A DNA stretch of 64,000 nt from Impatiens glandulifera (lineage: Eukaryota > Streptophyta > Magnoliopsida > Ericales > Balsaminaceae): positions 37,705,758 to 37,769,757 of the forward strand of contig NC_061862.1 in NCBI RefSeq assembly GCF_907164915.1, read 5' to 3'. Shown here one piece after another: positions 9,131-21,251 of the stretch. Under the pieces are notes generated by a model that saw only the letters and a program-made list of their open reading frames with translations, had not been told where the DNA came from and did no database searches. The translations under genes and the position numbers were made by a program. Position 1 is the first letter of the stretch. Every line of letters starts with the position of its first letter.

Positions 9131-11844
9131 ATGGCTGCTAGTTCGATAAATCCTCTGATCATGTGTAAAATAATTGGAGATGTGGTGGATCCATTTGTGC
9201 CCACAACAGCCATGAATGTCTACTATGCAACCAAGCATGTTACTAATGGTTGCAGCATCAAGCCTTCTATGGCTTTCAATCCCCCAACTGTCAGCATTTC
9301 TGGATTGCCTAATGAGCTGTACACCTTGGTAATGATTTCTCTGTCTATTTGATTAATCTTTTGGGGTATTTGAGTTAGTGCATGTGGAATTCTTTTGATT
9401 CCAAACATCAAAATTATATTTACTAGAAAGTCACATTTTTTTTTTAGAAAAATAATTTTTTAAGAATTTTATACAGATTAGGCACAAGAATTAATTAAAC
9501 AATATTTGTCTGTTACTAAATTAAATATTATAAGTCTAACCATCGATCTGAGTAACAAATAAAGTTGTCGGCTTTATTTTAGAGGTTATCGCCCTCATTT
9601 GAATTTTAGGTTAAGCGAGATTTTGGGTTTTACTGTTAGTTTTGCGTCGATTTGAACTGATTTGAACTTTTACTTTTTTGGCTTTTGATCAGATACCTTT
9701 TACATTACAAGTTTTTGTTGATATTTTTAAGTAGGTATTACCCACTTTTAGACTTAATTTAGTTTACAATATAAAATTCATTGGGAGTTAAATGTATAAT
9801 TTATTTTGTAAAATGACATAAAAGGTAATAATATAGAGTGGTAAAATAATTTAAAAATAAAAATAAATAAAATTTTATTTAATAAATTAGGTGATGTGAT
9901 CTATAAAATAAAAATAAAAATAAAAAAAATGAGTTAAATGATGTAACTATTGAATTTGTAAAATAAATCAATCCAACTTTCTCTTAGAAAATTAAATATA
10001 TTGCTCAATATATCATATATTATATATTATTCTACTTGAATATAATGTAATGGCATGCACTGAAATGGACCACTTAGACATGCATTCATTAATCAATTAA
10101 TTGTCAACTAATTGTCAAGTGAAAACTAATGAACAATTAAGTGTGAAAACTAATGAACAAAGCAAATCCACATGTCATTTATTTTCATAAATATAAATGT
10201 GTTTATTTATTTATTTTAATTCTTCTTTTTGGCATGCATGATCAGGTAATGACAGATCCAGGCCCTAGCGAGCCCTCCATGAGAGAATGGGTGCACTGGT
10301 TGTCCAGTCTTTCTCTTTCTCTTTCTCTTTCTCTTTCATCTATTTAAATAAAACTAAATAAGGACTAAAACCATTTTAAACCTATTTTTTTAGTTAAATT
10401 TACAAACCTAATTAATCATGCAGGTATATTAAACCTACTATTTTGATGATAAGATAAAATTTAATCCAGGATAACTTATAATAAATTAGAAATATATATT
10501 TTAAATGTTTAAAAGTTTTGTAATATCACAAAATAGGACTTTTTAACACGAGAAGAATTTGTTATCAATAAAAACTAAAACATCGCTTACGAGAAAGTCA
10601 CCCTAATAATTGATTTCATTACACTTTAATTTTCAATTCTCATTTGTCATATTTTTTTTTTACTTCATTCCGTTTGTTTTTACTCTAATTTCCTTTGAAC
10701 TCATTTAACTCTTTTACCCTTTTGTGACTTTTATTTTTTTGACACTATGTCGTCTCTTACAAAAAAAAAGTATTACTAACACAAATCTTTTTTAGAAATT
10801 CTCTACATATCATTACATTATTATTATAAATATTAAATCACTTATTTGATTAACGAAAAATATTAAAATATTAAATATTAATATTTTATTTTATATTAAT
10901 TTTAAATAAAAAAATATATTTTAGTAATTAAACGAATTAAAAACTCAAATAATTTATATTTTTTAGCAAACAAGATTTGTTAGACAAAATTTTAAAAATA
11001 ATTCTCAAATAATCAAAGATCAAACAAGCTTTAAATCTTGAAGATCTTATTTAAAGATTTTATTTAACAATTATTCCATTAAGATTTGTTTTAATAAGAA
11101 CATTTCTAATTACATATTTCTACAATCAAAATGCATTAAACATTAGAGGAGCAACAATAGTAATAGGTAATAATATATTAAGTCTTACAAACCCATATAA
11201 AAATGTGAGAATCTTTTGGGTATATCAAACGCCTGGTGGAGATTCATTTTCCTCTCCACAGTAGTGAGGGAAAACCAGTAAAAAAATAATTTTGTTTCAA
11301 ATGATTGTTTTGTCCCCTCCAGAACAGGGGTCCGTACAACAGATGATTGAATCTCATTGATTCGCCAAGGGTTGACTCAATATAGTAAGAAGAGTTCAAC
11401 AATTCCATGTATACTAATGTTTTGTATTATCCTTTTAGGATTGTGGTCAACATTCCCGGAGGTACCAATTCTGGTCAAGGTGCGTTAATTTCGTGTTGTG
11501 TAACCTTAAAATGTAATTAGCTAACTAAGAATTGAGTACCAGGTGAGAAGATTCAAACTCATAACCTTAAAAATATGAATTCTTGCACTCACCTACTGAA
11601 CTATGAGTAAACTAAAAATGGAGGAAAATAGATAGTGCCATACATGGAGCCATGCCCAGCTGTTGGAATTCACCGTTATATTCTAATACTATTTAGACAG
11701 TCCAAATATGTTGACCAAACTATTAAGAAGCCAAATATCATAACTAGGGCCAACTTCAACACTAGAGCTTTCTCTCATCACCTATGCTTGGGGGTTCTGG
11801 TTGCAACTGTTTACTTCAATGCACAAAAGGAACCCATCAACTAA
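9131..11844 (+). CDS. MFT-like: MFT-like PEBP gene (FT/TFL1 family), four exons; exon 4 carries an in-frame TAG
   Basis: Exons by GT-AG sites: 9131-9328 (198 nt), 10246-10298 (53 nt), 11439-11479 (41 nt), then 11624-11844. The exon layout is that of the plant FT/TFL1 family, whose exon 2 is usually 62 nt and exon 3 41 nt. The protein starts MAASSINPLIMCKIIGDVVD, has HVTNGCSIKPSMAFNPP, SEPSMREWVHW, IVVNIPGGTNSG, PYMEPCPAVGIHRYILILFR, and ends ATVYFNAQKEPIN. YMEP, GIHRYI, ANFNTR and NAQKEP point to the MOTHER OF FT AND TFL1 clade (seed dormancy and germination signalling) rather than FT or TFL1. Oddities: exon 2 lacks three codons of the conserved DPDAPxP loop (reads DPGPSEP). The usual GKEI at the exon 4 start reads GGA AAA TAG ATA, a stop at codon 100 of 171. 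The arginine-rich C-terminus is missing. Splicing to an AG at 11635 would skip the stop in frame. It is probably a pseudogene, or a rescued variant. Confidence 0.85.
10309..10339 (+). repeat. (TCTTTC)n microsatellite in MFT intron 2
   Basis: About five hexamer repeats follow the exon 2 donor directly. Copy 2 has a single CTCTTTCTCTTTC stretch at the same place (about 43924-43938), so the array grew in copy 1 or shrank in copy 2. Confidence 0.85.
10560..11438 (+). other. Rest of MFT intron 2, no gene
   Basis: This AT-rich intron sequence lies outside the duplicated segment. It ends in a good acceptor (TATTATCCTTTTAG at 11438). No open frame, repeat or RNA gene is recognised. Confidence 0.6.
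11505..11612 (-). repeat. SINE-like tRNA-derived fragment in MFT intron 3
   Basis: On the minus strand, TAGTTCAGTAGG (11603-11592) matches a polymerase III A box and GAGTTTGAATC (11560-11550) a B box, about 43 bp apart as in tRNA-derived SINEs. The fragment fills most of intron 3 (11480-11623). It leaves only about 10-20 A-rich bases before exon 4, with no polypyrimidine tract at the acceptor. Confidence 0.5.
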
Positions 11845-14420
11845 TGTAAGAATGTCTAAGTTATTTCATCTTCTCCTTGAATAAATATATATATATTATC
11901 ATGCATGAACCTAATTACTATATAAAGACATATCTATCTATCTATGATCGATATATCAATCTATCTATACATTTCCTTTTTGTCTTTTTAACAGTTTTGT
12001 GATGTGCTTACTTATTGGTAGAATGTAGTGCTACTTCTCTTATTCACTTTTCTTTTTCAACATTCCATATATTATATACCATATTTATCTTTTTTTAAGT
12101 AGTATCAAATTATTTGATTAATGAACATTAAATACACAAAATAAAAAATATTAGAGAAAAATGTAAAACAAGTAAACATTATAGTTAATGATATTGCTAT
12201 GTGATGGATAGTATGATTGATTGGGTTACCCCTTCCTGATAGAATCTAGCTAAGTTAGAGATATGTGTGGTTAGTCTAGAGAAAGAACTAGGTTAGGTTA
12301 AAATTTTCTCTCACGAGCTCATCGTTGCTGATTGAAGACGGAGGTTGTGAATTCATGATTCACAGATGCTCTTTCTCTCCAGAGAAAACCCAGATCGAAG
12401 CGTGATGAAGTCATCTGATTTAAGGTCGAGATGAAGTAAACTCTGTTAGAAAAATCCGTCATTGCTGTAATATTAATCTGCAAAGGAAGACGCTGATAAT
12501 GATTTTCTTGAGTTTGATTTCGTACATCATTCACCATAGCTAGCGCGACGAGGTGAAGGATCCTCTCACATAATTAATTAACTTGACGTGTCGACAAACC
12601 TCAATGATGTCCACTACTCATCATCAGAGTTGTATCTTGCGTTCGTCGTTGAAGAAAGAGATCCATACATCGTCGATGTTTATGTATTGGAATCTCTAGA
12701 AAATGAACCGCTACGAGGACGAACCTCCTAGAGTTGTCTAAATTGGAGCATCACTGATGAAGTAATTGGCCTAAGGCTTTGCCATCACTGGATGAAGTTC
12801 ACGAGGAAGAAGAGCCCAAGCTTGTTTTCAAAATAATTATTTCTAACATCCTTGAACATTTTATGGCCCCTGACCTTGTTAACGGTCAATTTTTGCTTCA
12901 TTTCTTTTATTCTAACTTATTTTAAACAAGTTAAAATAACCATGCTTTAAGAACATCATTTTTCCTTTAATTGAGTCATAAACTTTTTTTATATCAAATG
13001 AACAGTCTCTATTATAAACTTTTGGCAATTTTACACAAAATATTTCTTTTACCCTTCGTTTATTTAATCTATCCTAGTACATGCATCTAAGAATAAATCC
13101 AAACATAGGGACTAAAGGTTTCTAGATTTTCATCATGGTATGAGAAAATAAATAGGTAAATCGAGATGAATACATGTAGATGATGCGTGATCTTAATAGT
13201 ACCTGGAAAAAATGAGATAAATCAAAGTTAAGAAAAAATAGTATATTTACAACAAGGCCTTAAGCTATTATTCTTTTATATTATTGCTGGAAAATATTTA
13301 TTTATCCATTTTATAATTTTTATAATTTTTAGTATATATTAAAGGGTGTCCAAATGCAAGTAATTCGAAAATACAAAATCAACCAACCTCATGCACGAGC
13401 AGATTGCAGTCAGATTGACGGTTTAAGACAGCTGATGTCCAGAAGCAGAGCTTGAGTTTGATACTCTAGATGATTGTCTTTTCGTTTATATTTTTTTTTC
13501 TTTGGTGTTTTGTTTACACAATGACCTACATGTTCTTATCCACACAGCAGCGAACAAACCATAATGAAATGATCTTAAGTCATACCTCTTAAGTCTTAAC
13601 CAATCCTCAATGAATATCTAATAGGATTAGAAGAACAAACATACCATGATCAGTTCAAAAGCATCAACAATGCAACAACAACATCAAGACCCATTGCAGC
13701 TTTAATAAATTCCTCCAACCAAACTTAGAAATTAACATTTGAGGATAATCAAAATGATTAAAGAAGCATGTTAACATCACCCATCTACCATTTCATCAAC
13801 AGTGCATCTTGATTGTTACAAAAATATAATGAACACGTTGAAACCTCAAAACCTTATAAATCGTTTTAAAGCTCAACTAAATGTTCATAAACATATTAAT
13901 ATCTTCTAACATATTTATCCCTCGATTATGAATCAAAATATCTCAAACAAATGCCATGAACATGATTTTCATCATCATTAGATTACATTAAATTTGGCTT
14001 TTCAAATTTAGTAGAAATATAATGGACTCAAATTAGCCAATGGATTGAAAACAACATTTAGGGCATATCCATATCATACAAACAATGAAACACACAAAAT
14101 CTAAGCATTATGAATTCAATTTTCAGTAGAACATTGGATTAAAGTAAAAGTGAAGACTTGCCCTTAGGTTTTGAAGCTTCAAAACAATCCTAGCAAGCGT
14201 TTAGAAATCCTCTTTAGCCTTACACATCCCTAGATCATAGCCTTCGGAAATCTCTCCAAGCTTCAAAGCAACATTGGCAACGGGTTATCTTCTGTTCCTC
14301 CCTCTCTCTAGCTTGCTCTCTCTCTCAAAAGAAATCTCCCCTGATCTCCCTTCTCCTCTTCCTAGTTAAAGGAATCCTCCCCCATTTAACGTGTCCACCT
14401 TTAATCTCCAAATTATCTTC
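11845..14420. other. Intergenic, AT-rich; no gene recognised
   Basis: The MFT 3' flank is followed by AT-rich sequence. The interval 12230-12850 is less AT-rich and has a 72-codon minus-strand frame (12537-12319) with no recognisable motif. 13370-14420 resembles non-coding LTR-element sequence (CT-rich stretch at 14295-14385). No domain, tRNA or clear element ends are visible. Confidence 0.5.
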
Positions 14421-14575
14421 TTGTTGCCTTTGAACTTCGCGGGACAAATTAGACACGTCTGATTGATGACGAGGAGGCACAAAACCGTTGCTTGTAAATT
14501 TCTTGGTGATTCCCTTTACGTAAAAATTGTGGTCCCAATCGATCTTTTGAATTTATTTAAGAATCAATTTTCAAC
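14421..14575 (+). repeat. Dispersed repeat (pair with 5497-5640)
   Basis: It matches the right flank of the CACTA element at 5497 and continues leftward without a break through ATTATCTTCTTGTT. It therefore acts as an element-free relative of that insertion site. Confidence 0.75.
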
Positions 14576-15412
14576 TGTCAAGAAATTAATTTAAAATATT
14601 TTATTTTAATTATTTAATTTAATAGGTTTAGTTTTAATTATATGTATTATATTTATAAAATTAAGTAAAAATAACATATATGTGTTATTTTAATATATAT
14701 GTAATATATGTGTTATTTTAATATTTATATAATATAATATATTTTATTTTAATATATAATATTAAAGGTGTATATAATGTATTTTATTTTAGATTATAAT
14801 ATTTATTTGAATTATTTAATTTATAATAATTATTTTTAATTATATATATTATATTTATAAGATTAAGTAAATATATATATATATTATTTTAATATTTATG
14901 TAATATATTTTATTTAATATATGTATTATTATTTTTAATTTTATATATTTTAATTTATAAAATAAAATAATTAATGAATTAGTGTAGAAAATTTATAATT
15001 AAAATGTTAATTTACGATTTTTAAGAGAAATAGGTTAGTTTGGGAATAAAAATGACAATAAAAATGTGGTATTTGAAAAAAAAAATTAAAGTGGTAGAAC
15101 TGAAATTGATTCCTCCATAATAGCGTGCACCACGTCATATATAGCATTTAATTTAAGTCATGTTTGATTCCTTCATATTTTTATAAAATAAATAAATTAA
15201 TATTGTAATCAAAAAATATTTTTTTTTTATCTATTTGTTTGGTTTGGTTTATTTAATTTGTCTAATTATTTATATTATTTTATGTTTTATTTAAATATTC
15301 CGTAATTTAGTTATTTTAAAATTTGGTTGATACGACACTGTTTTCTAAATTAATTATTTATTTTAATCATTTGTAATGTGAGCCCGTAAAGGATTTTAGG
15401 AAATAATTTCAA
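14576..15412. other. Very AT-rich spacer
   Basis: It consists mainly of imperfect iterations of ATATATTATTTTAAT (about 14580-14960). No coding sequence or element ends are identified. Confidence 0.6.
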
Positions 15413-15864
15413 TCGCTCAGGATTATTTAAAATTATAAATTGGGGTATAAAATGAGTGTCTACACATTGGAAGCTCTAAATTATTTTAGAAAAATCCTAA
15501 AAATATAAGAGGATCAAAAATATGATTTTCTACAAGAATAATTTTTTTTCATCAATTTTAGTACTTGTTTGGAAAATGATATATCTTTTAGAGATCATAT
15601 CTTGAGTTCTACATTCTTAAAATTTACAAAATATTTACAGCATGTCCATAAAATTATTTTTGACCTCCATAAAAAATTTAGAATTTTTGGGGCACATTTG
15701 GAGAAACATTTTTTCCGTAATGTCATATTATAGTTCTACAACTTCGAAAATTCAAAACTCGAGCACAACATACTTTTAATATTATTCCTGACATGTATAC
15801 AAATTTTCAGAATATTAAAACACAAACACTTTAGAGAAAATGTTTGACTTTTGTAGTGTTATAA
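15413..15864 (+). repeat. Dispersed repeat family B, copy 1 (pair with 21773-22218)
   Basis: It runs from CTCAGGATTATTTAAAATTA to TTTGTAGTGTTATAA and is collinear with 21773-22218 over about 450 bp with scattered substitutions and small indels. An inner GAGTGTCTACACATTGGAAG resembles the end of a Gypsy-type LTR (TGTCTACA) and what follows it. Not coding. Confidence 0.8.
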
Positions 15865-16840
15865 AAGTCTGAGGTAGAACCGGAATTAGACGTGTAGTCT
15901 AACTCAGTGGAGTTAGACGTACCGTCTAATGGTTATTGCAATTAGACGTAAGTCTAATTCTATTAGACCAGGCGGTCTAATAGACGTTTTTATTTAATGG
16001 AGATGTGTGATTTCATTAGACTGATTTTACAATCCGTCTAACTAAAATACGTCTAATGCTTAATTTAAGCAGTACGCTTGAATCTAGCATTTCACCTACC
16101 CACGTGCTATAGTTATACCCTACTCCTGTTCCACTTTCTAGTGAAGATTAGTACAACAACTATATGCAACCAACTAAGGAATGCCACATAAGAGAATTTT
16201 TCTCACATTACTTGTTTTGCAGGTACATCCCTGATGGAATATTCGGCGCACTACCAGTGATGTACGGACATGATCCTTGTGCTCAGAGCCTACTGTGTAC
16301 AATGGAGGCTTTCCAATGGAAGAGTGCCATGTATCATTCTTGAAGATTCGATCGTTAGCTCATGTTCAGTATTTAACAAATCCAAAGGACAACGGACAAT
16401 CTGCCTTAACAAGCACAACTACTAACCTTACGAACCTGCCAATCTTGAGAGAATTCAAGCCTTTGAATATTCATACTGTGAAGCTGCTTTCTGATTGTAC
16501 TGTGTGTGAATCAAGAGAGAGCTAGAATCAAAACACCTTTAGCTGAGTGATATTCTTCATCTTGTAATTGAACAGAAAGTGTTCTGTTCAATAGTGATCT
16601 AAGTGTGTGTAAATTGTATTTGATTCGAATCATATTATAGTGAATCCTTCCGGTGGTTGGAAGAAGGGGTGACGTAGGAGAGTTTCTCCGAACATCCATA
16701 AACAAACTGTTGTGTTCTTTCATTTCTGTCATCTTTTCATATTTCATCTTGTGCTTCAAACCCAAGTAAACAATTCCGCTTTGAATCTGTTTCAAGTGTT
16801 TACAAGTGTTTGCGTAGAATAGAAAACGAATTAAATCCCT
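15865..16840 (+). repeat. Copia-type LTR-like remnant
   Basis: It has iterated AGACG(T)...GTCTAA motifs (about 15885-16055), followed by CCTACTCCTGTTCCACTT. At the right is a block typical of the end of many plant copia LTRs: TGAATCCTTCCGGTGGTTGG, AGAAGGGGTGACGTAGGAG, TTTCTCCGAACATCCATAAAC. An 82-codon plus frame (16277-16525) and a 141-codon minus frame (16936-16511) overlap it but show no domain. I read them as chance frames in LTR sequence; a captured exon after TTTTGCAG (16222) remains possible. Confidence 0.5.
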
Positions 16841-18904
16841 AACAGGATTTCTTTCAAACCGTTTTTCATAAGCCTTCATCCTTAGCCAGACCCTCGTCTC
16901 TATCGATAAAGTCGATCCTATCAGATTGGACTTCATATACGCAACATTTGCATTTCATATAGGCATTGAAAGATCGTCACTCAAAAAGACACATTCATGA
17001 TATTTTGACTCTTCCTTGTTTCAATACATGGACGATCATGTCATTTAGACAAAAAAAAATCACGATTCACACAACGATAATAAGAAATGCAATGACAAGA
17101 ATTGAAATCATTCATTATTGTCATATAGATTAATATGCTCAACATGATTTATATAAACCTATTTTATCCTTTTGAAAATCTTTGATTTTATGCAAACAAA
17201 ATGAGTAACTAGAAAAACTAATCATATGGCAATGGAGCAATGTATTATGAATATACAAGCATGTAAAAAATGATATTTCGACATAAAAATTGAGAAATGA
17301 TGCACTCCATTAACATGAGACTTATTATAGTTTGATGAAGCTATGACAAGCTGTCATAGGTATAAATAATGACATCTCAAAGCAAGTCAAGTGTGCGACA
17401 ATGTTAAAAATAAATAGGTGATTCATGATGGTCACGCCCATTCACCAACCTTCAATTAATGATATGATCTCTTGATCATAACACACAAAATAAAATCCTT
17501 TGAGTTCGACAGAATATTGGATACAATGATTGGAATAAACATTGCCCCTCAAATATATCATACATTTCGTATGCTTAACAAACTTGAAGCAGCCTCGTCA
17601 TATCCTTTTGAAGAATTTTTTACTCTATTCAAACAATAAGGGTAACTAGAATAGTTGGTCATATAAATGGATTTATGTAAGAAATGTTAACCCGATATAA
17701 GAAACTGAGAGATGATGCACTACATCAATGTGTGACCTATTATAGTTTTGACATGGCTCTAATGATGTATCATATAACATCTCAAAGCAACTCAAGAAAA
17801 TGATGAGGTTGGTTAGATATGGATCTGGAGTAGATTATGATTATTCTCAATCAATGGTCTTCAAATTAAAAGATGATATTTTGATCATAAACAATGACTC
17901 AAGGTCCCAAGACTGTAACTAAATCTTAGACTCCAAGATGATACTCATAGAAGAAGAATTTTAATGTCTACTAAAGTTAGTGAGTCAAACATCTAAGGTA
18001 AATCACGAGAGACAGTGAAGTATCTTTAAAAAAAAAACTTGAGTACAAAATTAGGACATGATCTCTTGATAATGAACAATGATTCCATATCAAAAGACCA
18101 AGGCCAACGCTGAGACTCTAAAACGATTCTTGTTGAAGAAGAATCTCAATGTATATTCAAGCTAGTTAGTTAAATATCTATGTAAATCACTAAAGACAAC
18201 GAAGGATCTTCCAAAAACTTGAGCATAAAATTTCTTCTCATACTTGAGTATTATGGTGCACTTGAAAGTCTAAAAATACAATGGAGGAAGAATTTATAAA
18301 TTATTGATCATTCGTATAATTGCATTTCCATACGTATGCATTAACATTATTTGCATGAAAACATTTACATCAACAAATATAATTAAAAAATGATAACAAT
18401 ATCAACAAGAATAAAAATTTTAGGGCACTTAAAAACTCTGAATGAAACAAAATACCAAAATAAATAAGTGGTAATAAAATAATAGTTTCATGCTAAGAAA
18501 TTTTATAATAAAATAAAATTTTAGTTCATACAATAGACATTTTAAAAATAAAATAAAAAATGAAACACGAAAAAAAGGAAAAGAGCTTTCATGACAATGA
18601 ACTACGTCGTGACCACATTCTTTGTCAAAAGATACGTAGGTAGCCTATTAGTTAGGCCCGGTCACAATCATCAAATTCCTCTTAAACGTGAGAAATGTCT
18701 AATAAAATTATCCAAAGGCTATAATAACTTTATAAAAATCATCTCCAATCAAAATTTGTTATTTTCTAGTACAAAATCGATCAAATCCGATCTCTTGGTA
18801 TGATTTAAATTCTAAAATTTCAATATCTTAAATCATTATTATTTAAATCTTCTACAAATTAATAGTGTAAGAAAATAAAATTTTAAAATTGGTAAAAAAA
18901 ATTA
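16841..18904. repeat. Non-coding repeat-rich region with two internal duplications
   Basis: 17285-17400 and 17700-17790 share GAG(A/G)AATGATGCACT, TATTATAGTTT and CATCTCAAAGCAA(G/C)TCAAG. 17870-18045 and 18055-18235 form an imperfect tandem pair (GATCAT...ACAATGA, CAAG, GAAGAAGAAT, CACTA/GAGA(G)ACA). It resembles the long untranslated part of an LTR retrotransposon. No protein domain is seen. Confidence 0.5.
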
Positions 18905-19090
18905 AAGTAGAGTTTGTCGTTCTAACGGGCACAAAGGAGCCCTTTTCCGAGTTTATCCAAGCCCAGAACTGAAACACAATCTCTAAAAGGTGTTAATTAC
19001 GCAAAATATTCTCCTAATTTTAGAAAAAATTAGGTGGCGACTCTATAATCCAAAAGTTAATTCCGGACTCATTTAAAATATTTTTTAAAT
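18905..19090 (+). repeat. Gypsy-type LTR 3' remnant
   Basis: The blocks GGGCACAAAGGAGCCC, AACTGAAACACAATCTCTAAA, TTACGCAAAATATTCTCCTAA and AGGTGGCGACTCTATAATCC follow the same order as the Gypsy-type LTRs at 33.9-35.1 kb and 62.7-62.95 kb (AAGCACCGAA, TCTAAAA, CGCAAAATATT, GGTGACGACTCTA). It is more diverged, so probably another subfamily. Confidence 0.45.
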
Positions 19091-19385
19091 CAAACCCGAG
19101 AATAAAAAGAGTATTAAATTTTAAAAATAAATAAAGTAGAGAGATGAGGGACTAAAGTTTTATTTGATTCATGCTTAGAGTCTCCTTACATGCTGTGTTA
19201 AGGAGTATTATTTTTGGGCTTAGAATTGTAAACTATATTTTTAAGCCATTTAATTTTTTCTACAACTCAATTTTGCGCGTTTTTATGATAAATTATAATA
19301 AAGTGAGAGTCGAAGTAAATATATCGATATAAATATTTTTCATCAAAGATCACATTAAAGAAAATAAAGTGTTCATTAAGCACAT

Positions 19386-20320
19386 TAATATATATATATA
19401 TATATATATATAATGATGCTTAATATTTAAAGTGTTAGAATTTCCGAGTCGAGCGCTGTGGTTAATTTGGATATATATGTGAGAGTAAATGGATACTTGG
19501 GTTGGATTGTGGGTTGACCCGTCCATAAATTTAAAACGGTTAAAAATAAAATTAAAAAGCTATAAGTATGGTTCAAACTTGCAACATAACAAATCAAGTA
19601 CAACATTTTAACCAATTAGGCTAATAACACTTTATATTTTAAATTCAACACCAAATTTGATGAACGCGGGACATTTTAACAATATAATTTCAGCATTTTA
19701 ACTAAATAATATATATATATATATAATGATGCTTAATTTTTAAAGTGTCTGGATTGTCGGGTCGAGAGTTATGGTTAATTTGGATATATATGTGAGAGTA
19801 AATGGATACTTGGGTCGGATTGTGGGTTGACCCGCCCATAAACTTAAAACGGTTAAAAATAAAATTAAAAATGTTATAGTTATGGTTCAAGCTTGCAACC
19901 TAACAAAACAAGTACAAACCTTTAACCAACTAGGCTAATAACATTTTATATTTTAAATTCAACCCCAAATTTGATGAACGGGAGACATTTTAACAATATA
20001 AGTTCAACTTTTTAACTAACTAATATATATATATATATATATATATAATGGTGCTTAATTTTTAAAGTGTTCGGAGTGCCGGATCGAGAGCTATGGTTAA
20101 TTTGGATATATATGTGAGAGTAAATGGATACTTGGGTCGGATTGTGGGTTGACCCGCCCATAAACTTAAAACGGTTAAAAATAAAATTAAAAATACTATA
20201 GGTATGGTTCGAAATTTCAACCTAACAAAAAAAAGTCAACCTTTAACCAACTAGGCTAATAACACTTTATATTTTAAATTCAACACCAAATTTGATGAAC
20301 GCGGTGGTTCATCAATAGTT
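19386..20320 (+). repeat. Three-unit tandem repeat (about 313-322 bp units) with tRNA-like boxes on the minus strand
   Basis: Each unit starts with a (TA)n run, then ATGATGCTTAATTTTTAAAG, GTTAATTTGGATATATATGT, GATTGTGGGTTGACCCGCCC and AAACGGTTAAAAATAAAATT. It ends in an imperfect ATTCAACACCAAATTTGATG. The GTTAATTTGG anchor falls at 19461, 19774 and 20096. A partial fourth unit is at 20586-20655. On the minus strand each unit has TAGCCTAATTGG (A-box-like) and AAGTTTGAACC (B-box-like) about 43 bp apart (19623-19570 in unit 1). Confidence 0.85.
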
Positions 20321-20650
20321 TTTAATCGGTCATAATCCTCTTTTGACTCTGAGCTATAGATTTTACTATTATTAGTGAGCAATAATGAAAGAATTCTGTC
20401 ATAATTATAGAGATATGAACATAATTCATATGGATATAGTAAGTTTTGTATGAAATACTTTAATGGTAGTTTTTACATTTTCCCTTTCACTCGTAGTATG
20501 AGGAAGAAGTGGACTCTAGAGGTCAAACTAAATGAGTTGAGGAATCAAACTGTATCAAATGTTTTAGAGATCGTTCTGCAACGTGAGAGTAAATGGATTT
20601 TTGAGTCGGATTGTGGGTTGACCCGCCCATAAACTTAAAATGGTTAAAAA

Positions 20651-21251
20651 TAAAAATAAAATTGCTATCACATTTTTACCGTAATATTTTTTCATGGTTT
20701 TATATTATTACTCGTGTAAATGCACAGGATAAATGTTAATTTAGTTAGTGATAGTTGATCATTTGACTAAAGGCATGCCAATTAAAAAATTTAAGGATAA
20801 TAAAGTTTGAATGAGACTTTGTTTGAAAAATATTATTAAATTTGGACTTGAATAAACCTATGGTATATTCATTAAGTTTGAAAGTGACAATAGATTATAT
20901 TTATAATAATATATGAAAGATAATATCTCATTTAAAATATGGACTTATCTCCATGGGTAGACACTCACATTTTTACCCTATCTATAATTAAAATTTGAAC
21001 TCAATTTTATTTATTTAAATATTATAAATAACCATAAAAATTAAATTGACTTTAAATGAATTTCATTTTTTAATTAATTTTGTTTGCCTTTTGGTTTTTC
21101 CTTATATATATATATAACAAAGTAAACAAGGCTTAGGCACTGATGCCCAAACCCCAAAAGAATTCAAACAAACAGGGACTAGGTGTCAGCTAAGCACCCA
21201 GACCCTCTTTCCCTTTCATCTCCGCTTGTCCATCTCCTCTTTGTCCGATGC
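20651..21251. other. Intergenic, nothing recognised
   Basis: AT-rich sequence without conserved coding frames. A short (TA)n run lies near 21105-21115. Confidence 0.6.

Larger units (their letters stand above)
7085..10559 (+). repeat. Segmental duplication copy 1 (pair with 39070-44161)
   Basis: Collinear similarity with 39070-44161 begins at the CTCCTTAACCAC segment. It continues through an LTR (end at 7935 / 39842), the GTAAGATTTAATTTCATATA segment, the CATAAAGATTTTAGAATCATT segment, the MFT promoter, exon 1, intron 1 and exon 2, and stops in intron 2 at ACGAGAAGAATT (10559 / 44161). The main difference is about 1.9 kb present only in copy 2 (about 40590-42470). An expanded TTA microsatellite (about 7205-7250) is specific to copy 1. 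Confidence 0.9.

Noticed and set aside
9131..11844. Assignment as FT or TFL1 orthologue
   Set aside because: YMEP, GIHRYI and NAQKEP signatures fit the MFT clade better than FT or TFL1.
16277..16936. Two overlapping frames (82 and 141 codons) as host genes
   Set aside because: They lie on opposite strands over sequence that looks like the end of a copia LTR, and neither shows a domain.
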